13,379 nucleotides of DNA from Burkholderiaceae bacterium (GCA_025458585.1 JALOSD010000027.1:1-13379), one strand, 5' to 3'. Numbered from the stretch's first letter, positions 7,788-13,243 are shown. The notes: generated from the sequence alone by a model not told the origin. A program made the numbers and translations.

Positions 7788-8828
7788 TCAGCGGAACGCG
7801 ATCGGGCGGCCGCCGCTGTCCTTCAGGTGGTCGGCCCACTGCTTGCGCACGAGGTCCTTCACCGATGCCGGCAGCGGCACGTAGTCGAGCTCCTCGGCCA
7901 TCTTGTCGCCGTTGGCGTAGGCCCAGTCGAAGAACTTCAGCGAGTTCGAGGCGTTGGCCGGCTTGTCCTGCGCCTTGTGCATCAGGATGTACGTGGCGCC
8001 CGTGATCGGCCAGCTGTCCTTGCCCGGCTGCTCGGTCAGGATCTGATAGAAGCTGCGGTTCCAGTCGGCACCGGCCGCGGCGGCCTTGAACGCGGTGTCG
8101 TCAGGCTTGACGAACTGGCCGTCCTTGTTCTGCATCAGCACGTAGCTCATGCGGTTCTGCTTCGCGTAGGCGTATTCGACGTAGCCGAGCGAGTTCGGCA
8201 GGCGCTGCACGAAGGCGGACACGCCTTCGTTGCCCTTGCCGCCGGCGCCGGTCGGCCAGTTCACGGCCGTGCCTTCGCCGACCCTGGCCTTCCACTCGGC
8301 GTTGACCTTCGACAGGTAGTTCGTGAAGATGAACGTGGTGCCCGAACCGTCCGCGCGGCGAACCACCGCGATCGGCGCGTCGGGTAGCGGCACGCCCGGA
8401 TTCAGCGCCGTCAGCGCCGGGTCGTTCCACTTCGTGATCTTGCCGAGGTAGATGTCGCCGAGCACCTGGCCCGTCATGCGCACCTGGCCCGGCTGGATGC
8501 CGCGGATGTTCAGCACCGGCACGACACCACCGATCACGGTCGGAAACTGGACCAGGCCGTCCTTGGCGAGTTCCTCGTCCGTCAGCGGCATGTCGCTGGC
8601 GCCGAAGTCGACGGTCTTGCCGCGGATCTGGCGCAGGCCGGCACCCGAGCCGACCGACTGGTAGTTGATCCGCGCACCCGTCGCCTTGTTGTACGCGTCG
8701 GCCCACTTGGCGTAGACCGGGGCCGGGAACGTCGCGCCGGCGCCTGTGACGTCCTGGGCGAGAGTCGAACCGGCCGCGAGCACCAGGGAGGCGCCGACGG
8801 CAATCGAACGGAACATCGACAAGTTCAT
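7788..8828 (-). CDS. pstS: Periplasmic phosphate-binding protein PstS
   Basis: The precursor is 346 residues. A signal peptide (1-24: basic MNLSMFR, a hydrophobic core, then AGSTLA before Gln25) sends it to the periplasm, where it captures phosphate and delivers it to PstC-PstA. Conserved ligand-binding parts are GAGATFPAPVY (from 29), SVGSGAGLRQI (58-68), VDFGASDMPL (73-82), the family motif GDIYLGKITKWNDP (124-137) and RRADGSGTTFIFTNYL (157-172). The ATG at 8828 is chosen because AAAGG lies 7 nt upstream; a GTG two codons earlier (8834) would almost touch that site. The gene heads the pst-pho operon and carries a Pho box (8884-8901) and a -10 (8868-8873). PstS-type proteins discriminate phosphate from arsenate to differing degrees; nothing here shows how well this one does. 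Confidence 0.96.
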   Translation of the reverse strand: MNLSMFRSIAVGASLVLAAGSTLAQDVTGAGATFPAPVYAKWADAYNKATGARINYQSVGSGAGLRQIRGKTVDFGASDMPLTDEELAKDGLVQFPTVIGGVVPVLNIRGIQPGQVRMTGQVLGDIYLGKITKWNDPALTALNPGVPLPDAPIAVVRRADGSGTTFIFTNYLSKVNAEWKARVGEGTAVNWPTGAGGKGNEGVSAFVQRLPNSLGYVEYAYAKQNRMSYVLMQNKDGQFVKPDDTAFKAAAAGADWNRSFYQILTEQPGKDSWPITGATYILMHKAQDKPANASNSLKFFDWAYANGDKMAEELDYVPLPASVKDLVRKQWADHLKDSGGRPIAFR

Positions 8829-8867
8829 GGGCACACCTTTGCTGTGGCAATACTGAAGACGATGTGG

Positions 8868-8873
8868 ACTGTA
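8868..8873 (-). promoter_or_regulatory. -10 element of the pstS promoter
   Basis: On the minus strand the hexamer reads TACAGT (4 of 6 match TATAAT) and starts exactly 10 nt after the last Pho heptamer. No good -35 is seen; in Pho promoters the Pho box takes its place. A start site near 8861 would leave a leader of about 30 nt. Confidence 0.65.
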
Positions 8874-8883
8874 GGCGGTGGTT

Positions 8884-8901
8884 GTGACATCGATGTGACA
8901 G
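8884..8901 (-). promoter_or_regulatory. Pho box of pstS
   Basis: Read on the minus strand, CTGTCAC (8901-8895), the spacer ATCG and ATGTCAC (8890-8884) form two direct repeats on an 11-bp period. The consensus half-site is CTGTCAT with a 4-bp spacer. The box faces pstS and ends 10 nt before its -10. Position, orientation and repeat agree with PhoB activation of the pst operon. Confidence 0.88.
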
Positions 8902-8929
8902 ACCTACTGCCTCACCGGCCGCCGTGGGA

Positions 8930-8958
8930 CTGTCACATGACGTTCATGAATTCGTCAT
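8930..8958 (+). promoter_or_regulatory. Three-unit Pho box facing the FAS1 lipoprotein gene
   Basis: On the plus strand three heptamers repeat every 11 bp: CTGTCAC (8930-8936), CGTTCAT (8941-8947) and TCGTCAT (8952-8958), with 4-bp spacers ATGA and GAAT. The first is nearest consensus and the other two keep TCAT. The array is divergent from the pstS Pho box and separated from it by 28 bp. Its last unit lies 10 nt before a candidate -10. It predicts that the FAS1 gene belongs to the Pho regulon. Confidence 0.8.
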
Positions 8959-8968
8959 GAAGGGTGCC

Positions 8969-8974
8969 TACGCT
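8969..8974 (+). promoter_or_regulatory. -10 element of the FAS1 gene promoter
   Basis: TACGCT is a weak hexamer (3 of 6 match TATAAT), but it begins exactly 10 nt after the last Pho heptamer, the same geometry as at pstS and the ars operon. The predicted start near 8981 gives a leader of about 35 nt to the ATG at 9016. Confidence 0.5.
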
Positions 8975-9015
8975 CGCAGGCCGTGCCAGCAAGGCATGTC
9001 CCGGAGCAATATCCC

Positions 9016-9510
9016 ATGATGATCTCCAAGAGAACGCTGATGATCGCCGTCGCAGCCACTGCCGCCGGCCTCGCGGGCTGTGCAACCACACCCGCGCCCA
9101 CGACCATCACCGACACCGTGGCGCGCACGCCCGAGCTCTCGACCCTGAGCAAGCTGATCGCCGATGCCGGCCTGGCGGATACGCTGCGCGGCACGGGGCC
9201 ATTCACCGTGTTCGCGCCGACCAACGACGCTTTCAAGGCGGTGCCGGCCAAGACCCTCGAGGAACTGGCCAAGGATAAGGATCGCCTGCGCGCCGTCCTG
9301 ACCTATCACGTGCTGCCCGTGAAGGTGATGGCCGCCGACGTCAAGACAGGTAACGTCAAGACCGTCAATGGCGCCGACGTCGGCGTTTCGAAGGCAGGTG
9401 GCTACGTGACTTTCGACGAAGCGCTCGTGACCCAGGCCGACGTGCCCGCCACGAACGGTGTCGTGCACGTCATCGACAAGGTCATCATGCCGCCGGCGCC
9501 GCGCCGCTGA
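9016..9510 (+). CDS. FAS1 (fasciclin) domain lipoprotein
   Basis: The product is a 164-residue precursor. Residues 1-22 form a lipoprotein signal: MMISKR, a hydrophobic stretch, then the lipobox LAGC with the lipidated Cys22. The mature protein would be membrane-anchored. The rest is one FAS1 domain, with the H1 motif GPFTVFAPTNDAF (61-73), the YH pair in TYHVLP (97-98) and the H2 motif NGVVHVIDKVIMPP (147-160). FAS1 domains act in adhesion and protein or polymer contacts; bacterial single-domain forms are mostly of unknown function. The ATG at 9016 is chosen for its GGAG (9003-9006) 9 nt upstream and because it gives a proper signal sequence; a GTG at 8983 would lie almost at the predicted transcript start. 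A divergent Pho box upstream suggests induction by phosphate limitation. No pathway role can be read from the sequence. Confidence 0.88.
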   Translation: MMISKRTLMIAVAATAAGLAGCATTPAPTTITDTVARTPELSTLSKLIADAGLADTLRGTGPFTVFAPTNDAFKAVPAKTLEELAKDKDRLRAVLTYHVLPVKVMAADVKTGNVKTVNGADVGVSKAGGYVTFDEALVTQADVPATNGVVHVIDKVIMPPAPRR

Positions 9511-9584
9511 CGTCGGAACCCCGCAGACCGCGGAAGTCATCCAGCAAGGTCTCGCGCCCGCAGGCTGCGACCCTGCTCACGTCG

Positions 9585-9606
9585 CTGGCCCGCCATCGCG
9601 GGCCAG
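9585..9606 (+). other. Perfect hairpin downstream of the FAS1 gene
   Basis: CTGGCCCGC (9585-9593) and GCGGGCCAG (9598-9606) form a perfect 9-bp stem with the loop CATC, 75 nt after the FAS1 stop. No T-run follows, so it is not a standard intrinsic terminator. It may protect the 3' end of the FAS1 message or help Rho-dependent ending. The rest of the gap from 9511 to 9777 holds the ars promoter and no credible gene. Confidence 0.5.
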
Positions 9607-9668
9607 ACCTGCCGCGGCTCTACCGGGCCCGCCGGCGAAGGACCCGACAACGCGCCTCCATGCGCCGT

Positions 9669-9686
9669 CCGTCATCGAAATGTCAC
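9669..9686 (+). promoter_or_regulatory. Pho box upstream of the GAPDH-arsJ-arsR-arsC operon
   Basis: CCGTCAT (9669-9675), the spacer CGAA and ATGTCAC (9680-9686) form two direct repeats on the 11-bp period of PhoB sites. Units further up and down do not match. The box is on the same strand as the ars operon and its last heptamer is 10 nt before the -10 TACATT, the same spacing as at pstS. The match to CTGTCAT is 6 of 7 for the first unit; the second is identical to the second pstS unit. Confidence 0.78.
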
Positions 9687-9706
9687 ACGCGGTCGCTACA
9701 TTTCGA
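9675..9706. promoter_or_regulatory. 9-bp inverted repeat, candidate ArsR operator
   Basis: TCGAAATGT (9675-9683) and ACATTTCGA (9698-9706) are perfect inverted arms with centres 23 bp apart, about two helical turns. The left arm overlaps the Pho box and the right arm covers the -10. The right arm also lies inside the palindrome ATTTCGAAAT (9700-9709), so TCGAAAT occurs twice in direct orientation too. A homodimeric ArsR repressor encoded in this operon is the natural candidate to bind. The sequence shows the symmetry; the identity of the binding protein is inferred. Confidence 0.6.
9697..9702 (+). promoter_or_regulatory. -10 element of the ars operon promoter
   Basis: TACATT matches TATAAT at 4 of 6 positions and begins 10 nt after the Pho box. 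It lies partly inside the right arm of the inverted repeat, so a protein bound there would block it. A start near 9709 would leave a leader of about 70 nt before the GAPDH ATG. Confidence 0.6.
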
Positions 9707-9777
9707 AATCTCCAGAAACGTGAGGCGCGAGCTTCGCTCCACCCTCGTCCACGCCAACCACATCTGCCCCCACGATC

Positions 9778-10821
9778 ATGCGAGTCGGTATCAACGGCAT
9801 GGGTCGCATCGGCCGCCTGGCGCTGCGCGCCGCCTTCGGCGCCGCCGAGCGGCCGGCGGACGATCCGCGGGCGGGCAACCGCCTTGATGTCGTCCACCTC
9901 AACGAGATCAAGGGCGGCGCCGCCGCCACCGCGCACCTGCTGGCGTTCGACAGCGTCCAGGGCCGCTGGCGCGAGGACATTGCGGCCGACGGTGTCGACG
10001 CCATCCGCATCGGCGGGCGCCGGCTCGGCTTCAGCGCCCACCCGACGGCAGCCGACGTTCCCTGGGGCGACCTCGGGGTCGATCTCGTGCTCGAGTGCAC
10101 CGGCAAGTTCCTCGCGCCCGAGACGCTGTGGGGACACCTCGAGCGCGGCGCAAAGCGCGTGATCGTCGCCGCGCCGGTGAAGGTGGGCGACGTGCTGAAT
10201 ATCGTCGTCGGCGTCAACGACCACCTCTACGAGCCGGCGCGCCACCGCATCGTGACCGCCGCGTCGTGCACTACCAACTGCCTTGCGCCCGTGGTGAAGG
10301 TGGTGCACGAGGCGCTGGGCATCCGCCACGGCCAAATCACGACGATCCACGACCCGACGAACACCAACGTCGTCGTCGACGCGCCGCACAAGGACCTGCG
10401 CCGCGCTCGCAGCGCGATGCTGAGCCTGGCGCCGACGACCACCGGCAGCGCAACCGCGATCGCGCTGATCTACCCCGAACTCGAGGGCAAGCTCAACGGC
10501 CACGCGGTGCGCGCGCCCGTGCTCAACGCGTCGCTGACCGACTGCGTGTTCGAGCTGCAGCGCGCGACGACGCCCGACGAGGTCAACGCGCTGTTCGAGG
10601 CCGCGGCGGCCGGGCCGCTGGCCGGGATCCTGGGCTACGAGGAACGTCCGCTCGTCAGCGCCGACTACGCGCGCGATACGCGCAGCAGCATCGTCGACGC
10701 GCCGTCGACGATGGTCACCGACGGCACGCTGCTGAAGGTCTACGCCTGGTACGACAACGAGATGGGCTACGCGTGCCGCATGGTCGACCTCGCGTGCCAC
10801 CTAAAGCAGCAGGGCATCTGA
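9778..10821 (+). CDS. gap: ArsJ-associated glyceraldehyde-3-phosphate dehydrogenase
   Basis: This 347-residue NAD(P)-dependent dehydrogenase has the dinucleotide-binding start GINGMGRIGR (4-13), catalytic Cys164 in AASCTTNCLAP and the catalytic-type His191 in TTIHDPTNTN. It ends with WYDNEMGYACRMVDL, all GAPDH signatures. It differs from glycolytic GAPDH (for instance APVKVGDVLNIVVGVND and the variant TTIHDPTNTN), as do GAPDHs found next to arsJ. In that established pathway the enzyme uses arsenate in place of phosphate to make unstable 1-arseno-3-phosphoglycerate, which ArsJ exports. The start at 9778 fits the family N-terminus, but no clear Shine-Dalgarno precedes it, so translation may be weak or helped by the leader. 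It is the first gene of the operon, behind a Pho box and inverted repeat. A 178-base gap with two hairpins separates it from arsJ. A purely glycolytic or gluconeogenic role is possible but unlikely in this setting. Confidence 0.92.
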   Translation: MRVGINGMGRIGRLALRAAFGAAERPADDPRAGNRLDVVHLNEIKGGAAATAHLLAFDSVQGRWREDIAADGVDAIRIGGRRLGFSAHPTAADVPWGDLGVDLVLECTGKFLAPETLWGHLERGAKRVIVAAPVKVGDVLNIVVGVNDHLYEPARHRIVTAASCTTNCLAPVVKVVHEALGIRHGQITTIHDPTNTNVVVDAPHKDLRRARSAMLSLAPTTTGSATAIALIYPELEGKLNGHAVRAPVLNASLTDCVFELQRATTPDEVNALFEAAAAGPLAGILGYEERPLVSADYARDTRSSIVDAPSTMVTDGTLLKVYAWYDNEMGYACRMVDLACHLKQQGI

Positions 10822-10882
10822 GCCATGACGCCGATCGGCACAGTGCGCGCCGAGCGCCGGGCCGCCCCAAGCCGGCCTGCAT

Positions 10883-10901
10883 CCGATGCCGGAGGCATCG
10901 G
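10883..10901 (+). other. First hairpin in the GAPDH-arsJ gap
   Basis: CCGATGCC (10883-10890) and GGCATCGG (10894-10901) form a perfect 8-bp stem with the loop GGA. It lies 61 nt after the GAPDH stop, 13 bases before a second stem, with no T-run. It may stabilise the upstream message or lower readthrough. Confidence 0.55.
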
Positions 10902-10914
10902 GCACTTCGGCCGT

Positions 10915-10938
10915 CCAGGCCCGTGCTGGCGGGCCTGG
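10915..10938 (+). other. Second hairpin in the GAPDH-arsJ gap
   Basis: CCAGGCCCG (10915-10923) and CGGGCCTGG (10930-10938) form a perfect 9-bp stem with the loop TGCTGG. No T-run follows. The stem core GGCCCG/CGGGCC is shared with the hairpin at 9585-9606, which hints at a common element, though GC-rich stems can share such cores by chance. Confidence 0.55.
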
Positions 10939-10999
10939 AGCCGCGCCCGGCATTCCCCTTGGGGGATCGGCCGACGCACCCGTCGGACGAGGGGCTGAC

Positions 11000-12301
11000 G
11001 TGTCCGCCGGCACCCGCCACTACGCCATCGTCACCGCCGCGTACTGGGGCTTCACGCTCAGCGACGGCGCGCTGCGCATGCTGGTGCTGCTGCACTTCTA
11101 CAAGCTCGGCTACTCGCCGTTCACGCTCGCGTTCCTGTTCCTGCTCTACGAAGCGGCCGGCGTCGTCGCCAACCTGATCGGCGGCTGGCTGGCGACGCGT
11201 TTCGGCATCGCGCGCATGCTCGCCGTCGGGCTGGCCACGCAGATCACCGGCTTCCTGCTGCTGTCGGCGCTGTCGCCGTCGTGGACGGCGGCAATGTCGG
11301 TGGCGTGGGTCGTCGTCGCGCAGGGCATCTGCGGCGTCGCCAAGGACCTGACGAAGACCGCCAGCAAGTCGGCGATCAAGCTCACGGCGGCCAGCGCCGG
11401 CGCCGGCTCGGGGCGGCTGTTCAAGTGGGTCGCGTTCTTCACCGGCAGCAAGAACGCGATGAAGGGCGTCGGCTTCTTCCTCGGCGGCGTGCTGCTGCAG
11501 GTGCTGGGCTTCCAGGCGTCGCTGTGGACGATGGCCGCGCTGCTGGCGCTGGTCTTCGTCGGCGTCGTCGCCTTCGTGCCGCCGTTGATGGGCAAGAGCA
11601 AGGCGTCGACGTCGGCGCGCGAGCTGTTCGCGAAGAACCGCGGCATCAACGCGCTGGCCGCGTCGCGCGTGCTGTTGTTCGGTGCCCGCGACGTGTGGTT
11701 CGTCGTCGGCGTGCCGGTCTTCCTCTACTCGGCAGGGTGGACGTTCACGATGGTCGGTGCCTTCCTCGCCGCCTGGACGATCGGCTACGGCGCTGTGCAG
11801 GCGCTGGCACCGGCGCTCGTGCGGCGCAGCGACGACGGGCTCAGCCGCGAGGTACCGGCGGCGCGCTGGTGGTCGGCGCTGCTGGCGCTGGTGCCCATCG
11901 CGCTCGCGGGCCTCGTGCTCGCCAACGTCGCGCACCTCGAATGGGTCGTCGTCGTCGGGCTCGGCGTGTTCGGCTTCGCGTTCGCGGTCAATTCGTCGGT
12001 GCACTCGTACCTGGTGCTCGCCTACGCCGGCTCCGAGAAGGCGGCCGAGGACGTCGGCTTCTACTACGCGGCCAACGCGCTCGGCCGCTTCGTCGGCACA
12101 CTGCTGTCGGGGCTGTTGTACCAATGGGGCGGCCTGGGTGCCTCGCTGGCCGGGTCGGCGGCGATGCTCGTCGGCTGCTGGCTCGTGACGCTGGCGTTGC
12201 CGACAGGGCACGGGCCGATGGCCGGGGCGTCGCCGGCGCGAGACCGCGACGGCGGCGTACACGCCAGCGCCCCGCGACAGAAACAGCCAGCCTCACGATG
12301 A
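11000..12301 (+). CDS. arsJ: ArsJ, major facilitator permease for 1-arseno-3-phosphoglycerate
   Basis: This 433-residue inner-membrane transporter has about 12 hydrophobic segments. Near its start it shows GFTLSDGALRMLVLLHFYKL (17-36), strongly characteristic of ArsJ. GGWLATRFGIARM (61-73) is in the position of the MFS loop 2-3 motif, and DLTKTASKSAIKL (116-128) is another family block. In the established role ArsJ expels 1-arseno-3-phosphoglycerate, made by the adjacent GAPDH; it then breaks down outside to arsenate and 3-phosphoglycerate. The open frame extends back to an ATG at 10886, but that start lies in a hairpin. GTG at 11000 is preferred because GAGGGG (10989-10994) lies 5 nt upstream and the protein then begins close to the first membrane segment. 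The C-terminal 30 residues are hydrophilic. The stop overlaps the arsR start by four bases (ATGA), implying coupled translation. Confidence 0.93.
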   Translation: MSAGTRHYAIVTAAYWGFTLSDGALRMLVLLHFYKLGYSPFTLAFLFLLYEAAGVVANLIGGWLATRFGIARMLAVGLATQITGFLLLSALSPSWTAAMSVAWVVVAQGICGVAKDLTKTASKSAIKLTAASAGAGSGRLFKWVAFFTGSKNAMKGVGFFLGGVLLQVLGFQASLWTMAALLALVFVGVVAFVPPLMGKSKASTSARELFAKNRGINALAASRVLLFGARDVWFVVGVPVFLYSAGWTFTMVGAFLAAWTIGYGAVQALAPALVRRSDDGLSREVPAARWWSALLALVPIALAGLVLANVAHLEWVVVVGLGVFGFAFAVNSSVHSYLVLAYAGSEKAAEDVGFYYAANALGRFVGTLLSGLLYQWGGLGASLAGSAAMLVGCWLVTLALPTGHGPMAGASPARDRDGGVHASAPRQKQPASR

Positions 12302-12642
12302 ACGACGAACGCATCGACGAGCAGAGCGCCGTCGCCGCGCTGGCGGCACTGGCGCAGCCGGCGCGGCTGCGTATCGTCCGCTCGCTGGTCGGCGCCGGAC
12401 CAGCCGGCCTGACGCCGGGCGCGCTCTCGGCCACGCTCGGCATGCCGTCGTCGACGCTGTCGTTCCACCTGAAGGAACTGGCGCACGCCGGGCTCGTGAC
12501 GCCGGAGCGCGACGGCCGGCACCTGATCTACCGGCCGTCGATCGCGCGCATGAACGACCTGCTGGCTTATCTGGTGGCGCACTGCTGCCAGGGCAGCGAC
12601 TGCGGTCTCGCCGCCGGCGCGACCCACTGCACGACCTGTTGA
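12298..12642 (+). CDS. arsR: ArsR-family arsenite-responsive repressor
   Basis: This 114-residue winged-helix dimeric repressor has the ArsR/SmtB fold: a start helix with LAQPARLRIVRSL (18-30), the recognition helix region LGMPSSTLSFHLKELAHAGLV (47-67) and the wing ERDGRHLIYRPS. The classic ELCVCDL metal site in helix 3 is missing; that region (ALSATLGM) has no cysteine. Instead the C-terminus carries Cys96, Cys97 and Cys102 (AHCCQGSDCG), then Cys111 and Cys114. A C-terminal CC-x5-C site of this kind binds As(III) in the Acidithiobacillus ferrooxidans ArsR subtype. By family role it releases DNA when As(III) binds. The candidate operator is the inverted repeat at 9675-9706. Translation is coupled to arsJ through a four-base overlap, and arsC follows after 14 bases, so the regulator sits in the operon it probably controls. 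Confidence 0.92.
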   Translation: MNDERIDEQSAVAALAALAQPARLRIVRSLVGAGPAGLTPGALSATLGMPSSTLSFHLKELAHAGLVTPERDGRHLIYRPSIARMNDLLAYLVAHCCQGSDCGLAAGATHCTTC

Positions 12643-12656
12643 ACGGGGAGGACACG

Positions 12657-13166
12657 ATGACGAACGCGGCCATGAGCCCTAAGGTCTATGAGGTGCTGTT
12701 CATCTGCACGCACAACTCGGCGCGCTCGATCATGGCCGAGGCGATCATGAACCGGCTCGGGCGCGGCGCGTTCCGGGCCCACTCGGCGGGCAGCCACCCC
12801 AGCGGCCAGGTGCAGCCGCTCGCGCTGCAGACGCTGGCGCTGATTCACATGCCGACCGAGGACTGCCGCAGCAAGGACTGGTCCGAGTTCGCGCAGCCCG
12901 GCGCGCCGAGGCTGGACTTCGTGTTCACGGTGTGCGACCGCGCGGCCGGCGAGGTGTGCCCGGTGTGGCCCGGCCAGCCGATGACCGCACACTGGGGCGT
13001 GCCCGACCCGGCGGCCGTCGCGGGCAGCGAGGGACAGAAGGCCAAGGCCTACTGGGACGCGGCGATGGTACTGAAGCGGCGCATCGAGCTGCTGCTGGCG
13101 CTGCCGCTGGCCTCGCTGGACCGCCTCGCGATCCAGCGCGAGATCCACGACATCGGCACGCGCTGA
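12657..13166 (+). CDS. arsC: Arsenate reductase ArsC, low-molecular-weight phosphatase type
   Basis: This 169-residue cytoplasmic enzyme reduces arsenate to arsenite. The phosphatase P-loop is CTHNSARS (nucleophile Cys17, Arg23). Further cysteines Cys93 and Cys101 lie in FTVCDRAAGEVCPVWPG. In the thioredoxin-coupled enzymes a pair at this place forms the disulphide relay; here the spacing is 8 instead of the 7 of S. aureus ArsC. The acidic loop Asp-Pro is at GVPDP (114-118). Whether thioredoxin or another thiol recharges it cannot be told. The ATG at 12657 has GGGGAGG (12645-12651) 5 nt upstream; the frame could extend to a TTG at 12639 inside the arsR stop, without support. It is the last gene of the ars operon. 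No arsenite efflux pump follows before glmM, so the arsenite made must leave by a pump encoded elsewhere, or serve mainly as the ArsR signal. Confidence 0.92.
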   Translation: MTNAAMSPKVYEVLFICTHNSARSIMAEAIMNRLGRGAFRAHSAGSHPSGQVQPLALQTLALIHMPTEDCRSKDWSEFAQPGAPRLDFVFTVCDRAAGEVCPVWPGQPMTAHWGVPDPAAVAGSEGQKAKAYWDAAMVLKRRIELLLALPLASLDRLAIQREIHDIGTR

Positions 13167-13224
13167 GCGCGCCGAGGCTCTGCGGGCGCTGCCCGTCGCC
13201 GTGGATCGGCCCGGCGATCTCGCT

Positions 13225-13243
13225 GTCTGACCTGCAGTCGGAC
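13225..13243. other. Hairpin between convergent arsC and glmM
   Basis: GTCTGAC (13225-13231) can pair with GTCGGAC (13237-13243) through seven pairs including one wobble, with the loop CTGCA. It lies in the 86-base gap between two converging genes. No T-run follows on either strand, so a terminator role is possible but unproven. Confidence 0.3.

Noticed and set aside
8829..8834. GTG start of pstS two codons upstream of the ATG
   Set aside because: The AAAGG ribosome binding site would almost touch this codon; the ATG at 8828 has a 7-nt spacing.
8968..9540. 190-codon minus-strand open frame opposite the FAS1 gene
   Set aside because: No recognisable domain; the plus strand has a lipobox, a complete FAS1 domain, a ribosome binding site and a promoter.
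10825..10998. A 57-codon open frame (starting MTPIGTVRAERR) filling the GAPDH-arsJ gap exactly
   Set aside because: Its first residues faintly recall the N-terminus of TrmO-type methyltransferases, but the likeness stops there. The frame runs through both hairpins and its third codon positions are not GC-biased like the real genes around it. It may be a relic or chance.
10886..10999. ATG start giving a 471-residue ArsJ
   Set aside because: The start is inside a hairpin and the extra residues are Gly/Ala/Pro-rich and unlike ArsJ. GTG at 11000 has a strong ribosome binding site.
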